Below are positions 1 to 8,677 of a stretch of DNA of 64,000 bases, in pieces. The stretch covers positions 62,001 to 126,000 of the forward strand of contig JAYTOY010000020.1 in assembly GCA_043747555.1 (NCBI GenBank), read 5' to 3'. Positions within the stretch are counted from its first letter, which is position 1. Each line of letters opens with the position of its first letter. Source of the stretch: JAYWDA01 sp043747555. GTDB taxonomy: Bacteria; Bdellovibrionota; Bdellovibrionia; Bdellovibrionales; Bdellovibrionaceae. The translations under genes were made by a program, and so were the position numbers. The notes under the pieces are model-generated. The model had not been told where the DNA came from, did no database searches, and was given only the letters and a program-made list of their open reading frames with translations.

Positions 1-119
1 AAGGCTGGGACGGGGTCCAAGCCGAATATGTGAACCCGCCGAAAGAACAAATAAGGCTGCCTTTTGATTACGAGGATTATTTAAAAGAGTGGGACGAACT
101 TAAATCCGCCAAAAATTAA
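1..119 (+). CDS. C-terminal end of an unidentified protein (partial)
   Basis: An open frame enters from the left edge and ends at TAA 117-119, giving the last 38 residues of a protein. The tail is acidic and aromatic (ending EWDELKSAKN) with no recognisable motif, so no function is proposed. Its stop codon shares the palindromic TTAA at 116-119 with the stop of the convergent helicase gene. That tight convergent junction is typical of this window and supports the frame being real. Confidence 0.55.
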   Translation, partial: GWDGVQAEYVNPPKEQIRLPFDYEDYLKEWDELKSAKN

Positions 120-2374
120 AGACGCTCAAGCCTTGCGTACTTAACAACAAATTTCTTCACTGTGTTATCAGCAAACATCACACTGACTTTCATATCAGCG
201 CCGTCGCCTTCCACCGAAAAAATAGATCCGGCACCAAAGGTCGGGTGACGAACTTTCATGCCTTTGCTGTAAGAAGCTGATGTTGTCGGAACATCAATAT
301 CATCACTTGGAAAAGCTTGCGCTTCAAAACTGTCCATCGGCTTCTGCTTGGGAATATTGTAAGCGTCCGCGCCCATGCTGGCGTATTTTTTAATAAACGA
401 CGAACGATCCACAGTGCTTGTAAAATTCACTGAATCTTTTGGAATTTCTGCTAAAAACCGCGACGGAGGATTGTGCTGATCCTGACCCCAAACACGGCGA
501 TTCCGACAATGAGTTAAAAACAATTTCTGTCGTGCCCGGGTCATTCCAACATAGGCTAAACGCCGTTCTTCTTCAATCTCATCGCTTGAATTAGCTTCAA
601 CAGATCGCCCGCTAGGAAACAAATTTTCCTCAAGACCGACAATAAAAACAGCCGGAAATTCCAAACCCTTTGAAATATGTAAGGTCATCATTGTGACGTT
701 GTTAACTTGTTGATCATAGCTGTCGATATCAGACACCAATGCCATTTCTTCTAGGAAAGACTGAATCGTCGCATCGTCACCGCGCTCTTTACTGAATTGT
801 TCAATGGCGTTATCAAGTTCTTCTAAGTTCTCAATCCTGCTTTCAGACTCTGGCGTGTCTTCGGCTTTCAATGCTTGCAGGTATTGAGTTCGATCTAAAA
901 TAATATGATAAAATTCTGTTAACGGAAAATGATCAATCTGGCTGCGAAGATCATTCATCAAATCTAAAAATCGGCGGATCTTACTGACAGTCCCAGAATT
1001 AAAAAGTTTTTCATCCACACCGATTTGACAGGCGTCTAGCAAAGTTGTTTTTCTTTGATGAGCCACTTCTTCAAGGCGATCGATGGTTGTTTTTCCAATC
1101 CCGCGAGCTGGCACATTAATCACGCGCTTCACTGAAATATCGTCGGCTGCATTCAGTGACAGACGCATATATCCCAGAACGTCTTTGATCTCCATTCGTT
1201 CATAAAATCGCATGCCGCCGACAATGCGATAAGGAATGCTTAAAGTGCGCAGCTGTTCTTCAAGAACACGCGACTGGGCATTGGTGCGATAGAAAATGGC
1301 GAAGTCGTTGTAGGAGCTTGCTCCCTCGGTCATTAACTTCTGAATCCCTTGAGCCACAAATCGAGCTTCGTCATATTCATTATTTTCTTCACGAACTTGA
1401 ATCAGGTCGCCTTGAGGTTGTGAGGTGAAAAGTGTTTTTTCTTTTCGCTGACTGTTATTTCGAATCACATGGGTGGCGGCACGAACAATATTTCCACTGG
1501 AGCGATAATTTTCTTCTAATTTAACAACTTTTGCGTTTGGAAAGTCGCGCTCGAAACTTAAAATATTTTGGATATCAGCACCACGCCAGCTGTAAATCGA
1601 TTGATCTTCATCGCCGACGACGCACAGTTGCTGGTGTTTTTTTGCTAAGGCCAGAATTAATAGATATTGAATGTGGTTGGTGTCTTGATACTCATCAACC
1701 ATGATGTATTTAAATTTTTCTTGGTACTGAGCCAAAAGATCTGGATACATCTGAAAAAGCTCGTAAGTCTTCATGAGCAAATCATCAAAATCCAAGGCAT
1801 TGGCTTTTCGCATTTCCGCTTCATAGGATTTATAAACTTCCAAAGACTTTGGATCAATAATTCCGCGAGCGCCGCTGGCTTCAATTTGTTCTGGTGAAAG
1901 GCCGCGCATTTTTACAGCGCTAATGCGGGATTGAAAACCTTTAGCTGGATACATCTTGTCGTTGATATTTAAAATCGCCATGACTTTTTTAATCTGTGAA
2001 ATTTGATCGCCGCTATCGTAAATTAAAAAGAAACTTTTATAATGCAGCAACTCGATATGACGCCTTAAAATCCGAACGCAAAAACTATGAAATGTGCTGA
2101 TCCACAATTCATTGCGAACTGGGAAACCCATATCTGATAAAATCCCATGAATTCGATGTTCCATTTCCTTGGCCGCTTTATTTGTAAAAGTCAGACATAG
2201 GATTTCATCTGGTGCCGCAAAGCCTTGGCCTATGATATGCGCCATTCGGTGGGTCAGCACTCGCGTCTTACCCGAGCCAGCTCCGGCCAGGATTAAAAGC
2301 GGGCCTTGCGTCGTTAAAACGGCGTCCTTTTGAGGAGGGTTCAAAGAATTTGTAATATTTTCTAATCCTGACAA
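116..2374 (-). CDS. uvrD: UvrD/PcrA-type superfamily 1 DNA helicase
   Basis: ATP-dependent 3'-5' DNA helicase used in nucleotide-excision and mismatch repair and in clearing stalled forks. The 752-residue length fits PcrA/UvrD. The Walker A motif AGAGSGKT lies at residues 30-37, followed by the helicase motifs VDEYQDTN (Walker B), GDEDQSIYSWRGAD (motif III region), EENYRS (motif IV) and VGMTRAR (motif VI). The C-terminal tail ends in a small beta-rich segment (GMKVRHPTFGAGSIFSVEG) like the Tudor-like PcrA tail that contacts RNA polymerase. The start is TTG, preceded by GAGG five bases upstream; the nearby ATG is out of frame and soon hits a stop. Whether to call it UvrD or PcrA cannot be settled by eye. 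Confidence 0.95.
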   Translation of the reverse strand: MSGLENITNSLNPPQKDAVLTTQGPLLILAGAGSGKTRVLTHRMAHIIGQGFAAPDEILCLTFTNKAAKEMEHRIHGILSDMGFPVRNELWISTFHSFCVRILRRHIELLHYKSFFLIYDSGDQISQIKKVMAILNINDKMYPAKGFQSRISAVKMRGLSPEQIEASGARGIIDPKSLEVYKSYEAEMRKANALDFDDLLMKTYELFQMYPDLLAQYQEKFKYIMVDEYQDTNHIQYLLILALAKKHQQLCVVGDEDQSIYSWRGADIQNILSFERDFPNAKVVKLEENYRSSGNIVRAATHVIRNNSQRKEKTLFTSQPQGDLIQVREENNEYDEARFVAQGIQKLMTEGASSYNDFAIFYRTNAQSRVLEEQLRTLSIPYRIVGGMRFYERMEIKDVLGYMRLSLNAADDISVKRVINVPARGIGKTTIDRLEEVAHQRKTTLLDACQIGVDEKLFNSGTVSKIRRFLDLMNDLRSQIDHFPLTEFYHIILDRTQYLQALKAEDTPESESRIENLEELDNAIEQFSKERGDDATIQSFLEEMALVSDIDSYDQQVNNVTMMTLHISKGLEFPAVFIVGLEENLFPSGRSVEANSSDEIEEERRLAYVGMTRARQKLFLTHCRNRRVWGQDQHNPPSRFLAEIPKDSVNFTSTVDRSSFIKKYASMGADAYNIPKQKPMDSFEAQAFPSDDIDVPTTSASYSKGMKVRHPTFGAGSIFSVEGDGADMKVSVMFADNTVKKFVVKYARLERL

Positions 2375-2444
2375 AAGGGCCTCATTTTCAGGTATATTGC
2401 GGCTCGTAAATTCACGTCAAGTTATAGTGGCTGGGGGCCTTTTT

Positions 2445-3656
2445 GTGAAGAAGCTTTTTGGATTCTTAATCGGCGTTATGCTTCTTGCCACTCTGGGTTG
2501 TACTCGCCCCACTGAATCAGAACAGGCCACGGGCGACATCAAGGTTCAGATTCCGGTCCGAGAAAACGATCAGCCCAGTCTAAAAGTTGTCACCTTAAGA
2601 AAAATGGAAGATTTAAAGCGAGTTTCCGGTGGAATTGCGACGTTTTATTACGCTCCAAAAATTGATGGCAGCACGGTCATTGGTGAGCTGCCCCATGCTC
2701 GATTTATAAAAACTTTCGATGATGTCTTTGTTCCTGTCGACAGTCAGTCCGCTGATATGGCCGCGATCTACTACCATCTGCAAAATTTAACGGCGCTGGA
2801 TGCAAGCCTGGGCTTAGCCCGATTCAATGAAGGCCCTCGGAAGGTGGCACTTTCGACGCGAATTTTAAAAAGTGATGAGTGGGTTCGAAACAATTCGTTT
2901 TACGATCAAAATTCTGACGCTATTATTTTTGTCGATTTTCAATCGCAAGCCTTGCCGCTGACCTTAAATCCCGGTGTTGTCGCCCATGAACATTTTCATT
3001 CTCTATTTTCTAAATTGGTGGTCTTGCCTCTGATCAAATCGGGCGAGATTTCTGAGTCCTTAAAAGCTTTCTCTGCGACCAATAAACTGCGGCGGGATTA
3101 TGAAGATTTTGTTTTATTTAAATCTTTGAATGAAGGCTTGGCTGACTATTGGGGTTGGGTCTATTCGCGGGACGAAAAATTTGTTTCAGCTTCAATCCCA
3201 GCCGAGCAAAGTCGATCTTTAGAAAAACCTTCGCAGGAATCTGGCGAAGCCTCGTTCCGTACTCCTGAAGACCTGCAGGCAGATTTAGATAGCTTTTTTG
3301 AACCCTATCTTAGTTCTGAAAATAAAGAGAAAGCCTTAGAAACGATTCAGGATATTGGTGGGCGCTACGCTTATGCCATGGGAAATGTATATGCACGATT
3401 TTTTAGAGGCTTGAATAAAACTCCTGACGGAAAAGACCTCGATGCCAATGCGCAGGCGGCTCTTAATCAGCAGATTATTGGAATGCTAGAAGATTTGCGG
3501 GAAATCTTTTTAAAAAATAAAAATCACAATGCGATTCGTCCTGAAAATGTGATGGAACTATTTCGTGCAAAAAATCCTGAATTAATTCGGGTTCACTGTA
3601 AAGAATTTGAACGTCTTATCAATCATAAGTCGACTTGCGCTGGTAGGCCCCAATGA
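2445..3656 (+). CDS. Putative lipoprotein zinc metallopeptidase (gluzincin-like)
   Basis: A 403-residue exported protein. The longest frame opens at TTG 2397, but GTG 2445 follows a GGGGG tract by seven bases and begins directly with a signal peptide (MKKLFGFLIGVMLLATLGC) ending in a lipobox-like Cys; the lipobox is weak because Thr sits at -3. HEHFH at residues 181-185 fits the zinc motif HExxH. The later NEGLADY, with Glu230 and Asp234, looks like the third-ligand helix of gluzincins. The expected activity is therefore proteolysis at the cell envelope; the substrate is unknown. The last four bases overlap the next gene (ATGA), so the two are translationally coupled. I do not recognise a named family. 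Confidence 0.7.
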   Translation: MKKLFGFLIGVMLLATLGCTRPTESEQATGDIKVQIPVRENDQPSLKVVTLRKMEDLKRVSGGIATFYYAPKIDGSTVIGELPHARFIKTFDDVFVPVDSQSADMAAIYYHLQNLTALDASLGLARFNEGPRKVALSTRILKSDEWVRNNSFYDQNSDAIIFVDFQSQALPLTLNPGVVAHEHFHSLFSKLVVLPLIKSGEISESLKAFSATNKLRRDYEDFVLFKSLNEGLADYWGWVYSRDEKFVSASIPAEQSRSLEKPSQESGEASFRTPEDLQADLDSFFEPYLSSENKEKALETIQDIGGRYAYAMGNVYARFFRGLNKTPDGKDLDANAQAALNQQIIGMLEDLREIFLKNKNHNAIRPENVMELFRAKNPELIRVHCKEFERLINHKSTCAGRPQ

Positions 3657-4273
3657 AGACGGTGATAAATCTATTTATTCTTTTAATTCTTATTACAAGC
3701 TCGGCATTCGCTAAAGTAAAGAATGTGGATGATGGTTGGAAAAGCTTCGAAGGTGTAGAGACGATGCCCCTTCCAGAACTGCACAAGTCCACGCCAGTTC
3801 AATGGGTGATTTCTCCGTTTGGTGTGGAAAGGCGCATGGAAGCTTCTACCAATCCCGTTCTTGAACCTCGTGAGCCCCTGAATGTCGCTCTGGGACTGCG
3901 ACTTTATCGACATTTATTTTCAGTAGAGTATTCTCGCTTTAGCGAAAGCAGTGGTAACGAAACTTATCATGTCGAACGCGGCTTTCAAGATCTGCTAGGC
4001 TGGTACAGATATTCTTTTTATAAAAATTACGGATTTCGTGCGACAGTTGGCGGCGGCCTTGGTGTTTATCAAGAGCAAGTGACAACTTATTTTTATGGCT
4101 TAAAACAAGATCTTGGATCAGGCAATAAATGGACTGCGGCGACAGGTCTTGGTGCCGAGTACGAAGTCTTTAAATATATGGTTCTATTTCTTGAGGCGCG
4201 CTTGATCAGCGGTCAGAACTTGGATCCAAATCCAAATCCTGACGCCTTAGCGCGACTCTCTATTCAATTCTAA
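3653..4273 (+). CDS. Predicted outer-membrane beta-barrel protein
   Basis: A 206-residue protein with a Sec signal peptide (roughly residues 1-20, ending SSAFA). Alternating hydrophobic/polar segments follow, with many Tyr and Gly, and the last residue is Phe (RLSIQF), as in BAM-inserted outer-membrane proteins. It resembles small 8-strand barrels, but no specific family is recognised. The ATG overlaps the stop of the upstream lipoprotein metallopeptidase gene, so the two probably act in the same envelope process. Its TAA directly abuts the stop of the convergent SPOR gene with no base between. Confidence 0.65.
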   Translation: MKTVINLFILLILITSSAFAKVKNVDDGWKSFEGVETMPLPELHKSTPVQWVISPFGVERRMEASTNPVLEPREPLNVALGLRLYRHLFSVEYSRFSESSGNETYHVERGFQDLLGWYRYSFYKNYGFRATVGGGLGVYQEQVTTYFYGLKQDLGSGNKWTAATGLGAEYEVFKYMVLFLEARLISGQNLDPNPNPDALARLSIQF

Positions 4274-4990
4274 TTAGTTCGTCATTTTTTGAATGATGGC
4301 GCTCTCGATTTTTGACTTTTGCATAAACTCTGTGCGGTAGGATTTGGCTTCGTTTTCTGTTGGAAATTGGCCGACGCTGACGCGGAACCAATTTTGTCCA
4401 TTCACTTTGGCCGGTAGATAAAAAGCGCTGTAGCCTTTATTTTTTAAATCTTCAGCTCTTTTTTTAGCGTCGCCTTCGCTGCTAAAAGAGGCCACCTGCA
4501 CAGTGAATTTTCCTGCCGGATACTGTGCCACATTTTGTGGAAGTGCGGCTGGTAAGCGGGGACCTTTTGCAACGGCCGGAGCAACAGCTGGTTTTGCTTC
4601 GACTATATGTTTTCCTTCAACGATGGCCTGAGCCACTTTCATAGCAGCTGGTGGAACAACTTCTGCCGTTTTTGCAGTGGCTGCGGCTGGAGTCCGAGCT
4701 TCCTCAACTTTAGCTAATTCAGGTTTTACTTCTTTTGCATCTGAATCATCGGTGACAAATTCTTCTGCTAATTTAGCAATTTCTTCGTCGGTCATCGTGC
4801 CAGCTTTGCCTAGTTCTTTTTCAGAAGCCACATGCCGATTGGAAGTCTCTTCCTTCATTGGTTCGTAAGCCGCCATTTTATGTTGCTGGTCGCTGTACTT
4901 TTTGCCGACAAAAGTGCCCACAGCAAATGACAATAAAGAGATCACAAACACTAAAACAAGTTTCACTATTGCATCGGACTTTGCAGCCAT
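4274..4990 (-). CDS. SPOR-domain membrane protein
   Basis: A 238-residue bitopic inner-membrane protein. A short cytoplasmic N terminus is followed by one transmembrane segment (about residues 9-28), then an Ala/Pro/Val/Lys/Glu-rich periplasmic linker (about 30-155), then a C-terminal SPOR domain (about 160-236; FTVQVASF, then WFRVSVGQF). SPOR domains bind glycan strands lacking stem peptides at division sites, as in FtsN and DedD, so a role in septation or cell-wall remodelling is likely. The ATG is preceded by GAGGAATG. It is transcribed divergently from the inositol-phosphatase-family gene. Confidence 0.85.
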   Translation of the reverse strand: MAAKSDAIVKLVLVFVISLLSFAVGTFVGKKYSDQQHKMAAYEPMKEETSNRHVASEKELGKAGTMTDEEIAKLAEEFVTDDSDAKEVKPELAKVEEARTPAAATAKTAEVVPPAAMKVAQAIVEGKHIVEAKPAVAPAVAKGPRLPAALPQNVAQYPAGKFTVQVASFSSEGDAKKRAEDLKNKGYSAFYLPAKVNGQNWFRVSVGQFPTENEAKSYRTEFMQKSKIESAIIQKMTN

Positions 4991-5098
4991 TCATTCCTCG
5001 CGATCGAACGATAAGTTCAATTGTTAACCGGCCATTCCATTGACCTTAATACTATGTTAGCCTCTCAAGCGTGGTTCCGTCAATCCGGGGTGATGATG

Positions 5099-5926
5099 AT
5101 GAAAAGCTATAATAATCAAGATGTTCTTCTAAAAGCCATTCAAGCTTGTCGCCTGGGGCGCGAGGTTTTACTTAAACATTATGGGCACTTAGAACATATC
5201 GAAGAAAAACTCCACGCTGGTCTTGTTAGCGAAGCAGATAAAGCATCTGAGGATATTATTAAAAAACAGCTTCAGAAATTTTTTCCTGAATCAGAATTTT
5301 TAGGAGAAGAAGAAGCCTATTTGACAGGGACCAAGGTCGGGACACCAGCCACCAATAAGCCGCGCTGGATTTTAGATCCCTTGGATGGAACAACAAATTA
5401 CGTTCATCGCTTTCCGATTTTTTGCATCAGTTTAGGTTTAGAGTTTCAAGGGCAAATTCAGATTGCTGTGATTGATGTGCCAATGATGAATGAAACATAC
5501 ACAGCCATTCGCGGCGGCGGCGCTTTTTTAAACGGCAAACCCATTAAAGTCAGTCGAACTAAGGAACTGAAAAGTTCGCTCTTAGCCACTGGATTTTTTG
5601 CTGACAATACGAATGCTTTAGATGAACAGCTTAAAATTTTTTCGAATTTGGTGCGAGTTTCGCGTGGAATTCGCCGAGCAGGGGCTGCGGCTTACGACCT
5701 TTGTATGGTGGCTCGCGGAGTTTTTGACGCTTTTTGGGAAAGAAATTTAAGTCCATGGGATACGGCTGCTGGCTTACTTTTGGTGCAAGAAGCTGGCGGC
5801 GAAGTGGTGACTTACAGAGGAAAATCCTATGATCCCTATAAAAATGCGATCATGGCGACAAACGGTTTATTAACTCCTACTTTGGTCCAGTCTGTGTCTT
5901 CTATGCTGTCAGAAGAAACGCACTGA
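5099..5926 (+). CDS. suhB: Inositol monophosphatase family protein (SuhB-like)
   Basis: A Mg2+-dependent, Li+-sensitive phosphatase of the FIG superfamily that acts on inositol-1-phosphate and related sugar phosphates; SuhB members also join rRNA transcription antitermination complexes. The metal-site motif DPLDGTTN has Asp93, Asp96 and Thr98, the acidic GEEEAY motif precedes it, and SPWDTAAG carries Asp221. Several in-frame starts exist (5021 TTG, 5090 GTG, ATGs at 5093, 5096 and 5099). The GGGG at 5087-5090 best serves 5096 or 5099, giving about 275 residues, close to the family length. Substrate is not decidable here. Confidence 0.88.
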   Translation: MKSYNNQDVLLKAIQACRLGREVLLKHYGHLEHIEEKLHAGLVSEADKASEDIIKKQLQKFFPESEFLGEEEAYLTGTKVGTPATNKPRWILDPLDGTTNYVHRFPIFCISLGLEFQGQIQIAVIDVPMMNETYTAIRGGGAFLNGKPIKVSRTKELKSSLLATGFFADNTNALDEQLKIFSNLVRVSRGIRRAGAAAYDLCMVARGVFDAFWERNLSPWDTAAGLLLVQEAGGEVVTYRGKSYDPYKNAIMATNGLLTPTLVQSVSSMLSEETH

Positions 5927-6047
5927 TTGTCAAAATCATGACTTCTTCGATCAAAAATTAATCTCTTTAAATTCTCCAAATTCAAACAGATGTCTTTTAG
6001 TTGCGATTGGATCACCACTGACCCACGACTTACCTACCTATGACTAG

Positions 6048-6064
6048 TTGGCACTTTCGTTGCT
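6048..6064 (+). promoter_or_regulatory. Sigma-54 (-24/-12) promoter for the flagellar operon
   Basis: TTGGCAC-TTTCG-TTGCT places GG (6050-6051) and GC (6062-6063) exactly ten bases apart, the invariant geometry of RpoN promoters. A start site is expected near 6075, about 35 bases before the fliL start. Sigma-54 control would require an enhancer-binding activator. Upstream DNA (5927-6047) is AT-rich and non-coding, but no activator site is recognised. Confidence 0.75.
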
Positions 6065-6108
6065 GTGAGTAATGCAGAGTAGTGTTCGCTCATATCAAGG
6101 AGGATAGA

Positions 6109-6642
6109 GTGGCAGAGGAAAAAGCAGCCGCCGCACAAGAAGCATCTGGAAGCGGGGGATCAGGACAAAAGCCTGTTCTTTGGATGGCTGTTGCCATTAT
6201 TAACGTCATCATTGTTGGAGCTGTCGGCTTCATGCTTTTTAAAGGTCGGCAAAAAGATGCCGCAGAACCAAAAATTGAACATGTTATCAACGGCGAAAAA
6301 GAAGCTCAGGAAAAAGAAGAGCACGACGACAAAGCCTTCGTTGGAAAAGTCGTTCCCTTAGAAACTTTTATTGTCAATCTAGCGGGCTCTAAAGGTCGCA
6401 AGATTGCCAAAGTAAATATGGAACTGGAATTAAAAGGCGACGGCGTTTCTGAAGAAATTGAAAAACGCAAAGCTCAGATCCGCGACTATATTATTATCAT
6501 TCTTTCTTCGAAAACCTATGAAGAGGTTTCAAACAAAGAAGGAAAAAATAATCTTCGTAATGAAATCAAAGACACCATTAATTCGTATTTAACTAAAGGC
6601 AAAATCACTAACGTCTTTTTTACTGACTTTATCTATAATTAA
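6109..6642 (+). CDS. fliL: Flagellar basal-body-associated protein FliL
   Basis: A single-span inner-membrane protein that surrounds the stator and supports torque or stator stability. The 177 residues include a short Ala/Gly/Ser-rich cytoplasmic start, one transmembrane helix (about residues 24-45) and a periplasmic FliL domain with the typical start (VPLETFIVNLA) and end (ITNVFFTDFIYN). The GTG start at 6109 sits five bases after AAGGAGGA, a very strong ribosome site that overrides the longer frame from 6082. It is the first gene of the flagellar operon, directly below the sigma-54 motif, and fliM follows after nine bases. Confidence 0.93.
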   Translation: MAEEKAAAAQEASGSGGSGQKPVLWMAVAIINVIIVGAVGFMLFKGRQKDAAEPKIEHVINGEKEAQEKEEHDDKAFVGKVVPLETFIVNLAGSKGRKIAKVNMELELKGDGVSEEIEKRKAQIRDYIIIILSSKTYEEVSNKEGKNNLRNEIKDTINSYLTKGKITNVFFTDFIYN

Positions 6643-6651
6643 GGATCAACC

Positions 6652-7659
6652 ATGAATCAGGTCTTATCCCAAAGTGAAGTTGATGCCCTCCTTGCAGCTG
6701 TCTCGGAAGGGGAGGTATCGACGACTGATAGTTCCAAGGCCAGTAACCAAGGCAATAGCACACGTGGGATCGACGACAAAAAAGTGGTTGCCTACGACCT
6801 GACCAGTCAAGATCGAATCATTCGCGGCCGCCTCCCCCAATTAGAAGTCATTTATGAAAAATTCATGCGAGCTTTTCGCGTCAGTCTTTCTTCGTCCTTA
6901 CGTAAAATTGCATCCATCACATTAACCAGCACTGAGTTTCTAAAATTTGGTGAGTTTATTAATACCTTACCTTTGCCCACCTGTATGAGCGTCTTGCGTT
7001 TTGGAAACTTGCGGGGCTCGGCCCTCATGGTGATTGAAAGTAAACTTGCTTATGCATTGGTTGACAGTTTTTTCGGTGGTGCAGATCGTCCCTATACAAA
7101 AATTGATGGCAAAGATTTTACACCGATCGAGTTAAGTATTGTCCGTAAAGTTGTCGAGCTAGGTATTAATGATCTGGAGAACGCATGGGCTTCTGTTGAA
7201 AAAATCGGATGTTCTTTTGTTCGAACGGAAGTAAATCCACAGTTCGTGGGAATTGTTCCTCCAACGGATGTTGTTATTGCATCTACATTTGATGTCGAGC
7301 TTGAAAATGCCACTGGAACTATTTCCATGGTGATCCCGTATTCAACCATCGAGCCTATCAAACAAAAACTTTCGAATGGCTTCCAAGTTGAATCCGATCA
7401 AACAGATAAAAAACTTTGGACCGCTATTATTAAAGAGCAATTAATGGATACAAGATTAGATATAAAAGTCAGTCTAGGAGAAACAGAAATTCTTCTTCAA
7501 GACTTAATGGAGATGAAGGCCGGCGATGTAATTCCATTAACTCAAGATGCCACCGGAGAATTAAACGTCCAAGTTGAAGGCGTTGCAAAGTTTAAAGGAT
7601 ATTACGGAAACCATCACGGCACTGTTGCCGTGCAAGTCACACGTGCAATAGAAAAGTAA
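6652..7659 (+). CDS. fliM: Flagellar motor switch protein FliM
   Basis: C-ring protein that binds CheY-P and, with FliG and FliN, sets rotation direction. The N terminus LSQSEVDALL is the conserved CheY-binding peptide. The middle CheC-like domain includes GGADRPYTK, and the C-terminal SpoA domain (about residues 250-330) pairs with FliN. The 335-residue length is normal. ATG 6652 is preceded by AAGGA overlapping the fliL stop. The CheY-binding peptide means the motor can in principle be controlled by chemotaxis. Confidence 0.97.
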   Translation: MNQVLSQSEVDALLAAVSEGEVSTTDSSKASNQGNSTRGIDDKKVVAYDLTSQDRIIRGRLPQLEVIYEKFMRAFRVSLSSSLRKIASITLTSTEFLKFGEFINTLPLPTCMSVLRFGNLRGSALMVIESKLAYALVDSFFGGADRPYTKIDGKDFTPIELSIVRKVVELGINDLENAWASVEKIGCSFVRTEVNPQFVGIVPPTDVVIASTFDVELENATGTISMVIPYSTIEPIKQKLSNGFQVESDQTDKKLWTAIIKEQLMDTRLDIKVSLGETEILLQDLMEMKAGDVIPLTQDATGELNVQVEGVAKFKGYYGNHHGTVAVQVTRAIEK

Positions 7660-7671
7660 GGGGGTTTTTAA

Positions 7672-8076
7672 GTGGTCGATGATTTAGACAACCTAGCCGA
7701 GAAATTAGCTCAAGAAGCCGATGCCATGACAGCTGCGATGGACACAAAGTCCGAGGGGGCAGGTTCATCGGGTGGCGGAGGCGATGGCGCAAGTCACGTT
7801 TCGACAGCTAAAGATCGAAATTTACAAATGATTTTGGATATTCCACTGCGAGTCACCGTGGAATTGGGACGAACAAAAATGCCCGTCAGTGATCTTTTAA
7901 ATCTGACGCAAGGAAGTGTCATCGAGCTGAATAAATTAGCTGGTGAACCCATGGAAGTTTTAGTGAATGACAAGCTGATCGCCCGCGGTGAAGCCGTTGT
8001 TGTTAACGAAAAATTTGGTGTGCGTTTAACAGATATTATTTCTCCCTCTGAACGCGTTGAGCAACTGAACAAGTAA
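7672..8076 (+). CDS. fliN: Flagellar motor switch protein FliN
   Basis: C-ring protein of 134 residues. An acidic N terminus and a Gly/Ser-rich linker (about residues 36-44) precede the SpoA domain (about 55-130; IPLRVTVELGRTKM, then LNKLAGEPMEVLVNDKLIARGEAVVVNEKFGVRLTDI in outline). It forms the lower C-ring with FliM and docks the FliH-FliI export complex. GTG start at 7672, preceded by AAGGGGG; twelve bases after fliM and seven before fliO. Confidence 0.95.
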   Translation: MVDDLDNLAEKLAQEADAMTAAMDTKSEGAGSSGGGGDGASHVSTAKDRNLQMILDIPLRVTVELGRTKMPVSDLLNLTQGSVIELNKLAGEPMEVLVNDKLIARGEAVVVNEKFGVRLTDIISPSERVEQLNK

Positions 8077-8083
8077 GGAATTT

Positions 8084-8677
8084 ATGAAAAAGATTTTTTC
8101 AATTTTATTTCTAAGTTTTGTTGTTTTCATTCAAATGCCGATGGCTTTTGCTGCGGAAGAAATTTCAAAGCCTGTGATTAATCCAAATACAGAAACAGAA
8201 GCTATCAAGACTCCGGCGGAAACCGAGATCCCGCTGAATTTGGAGTCTCCTAAAAAGGTGGCCGCTTCTGAAGGAATGGTTGGAAAAGTCATCTACAGCT
8301 TGGCTATTTTAGCTTTATTAGCGGGTGGAGCTTTCTACCTTCTAAGAAAGTATTCAATGCCAAAAAATGCTAAGACGCAGGCGCAGATTAAAGTTTTATC
8401 CCAACACCATTTTGGTCCGAAAAAAAGTCTGGCCTTGGTACGGGTGGCTGGCGAGTCCATTTTAATTGGAATCACCGATCAAAACATTAATTTAGTAAAA
8501 TCATTATCATTACTGGATGAAGACATTCCAGAAGATGTGCCTAAAACATTTTCAAAAACTTTAAACGAGCAAGTGGAAGTGGATGCCGGTTCGACGACGC
8601 AAGAAGAAGAATTCGCTATTTCTGGAATTAAAGACATCGTTCATCGCCGTCTTAAAAGCATGAGGAACTTTCAGTGA
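8084..8677 (+). CDS. fliO: Flagellar export apparatus protein FliO
   Basis: Assists assembly of the FliP5 core of the export gate. The 197 residues include a cleavable-looking signal peptide (MKKIFSILF... ending AFA), an acidic/Pro periplasmic stretch, a single transmembrane helix (about 66-86), and a cytoplasmic domain with the family pattern KVLSQHHFGPKKSLALVRV and SILIGIT. Family membership is partly positional (fliN-fliO-fliP) because FliO is poorly conserved. Its TGA overlaps the GTG of fliP (GTGA). It has an acidic C-terminal extension beyond the core. Confidence 0.88.
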   Translation: MKKIFSILFLSFVVFIQMPMAFAAEEISKPVINPNTETEAIKTPAETEIPLNLESPKKVAASEGMVGKVIYSLAILALLAGGAFYLLRKYSMPKNAKTQAQIKVLSQHHFGPKKSLALVRVAGESILIGITDQNINLVKSLSLLDEDIPEDVPKTFSKTLNEQVEVDAGSTTQEEEFAISGIKDIVHRRLKSMRNFQ

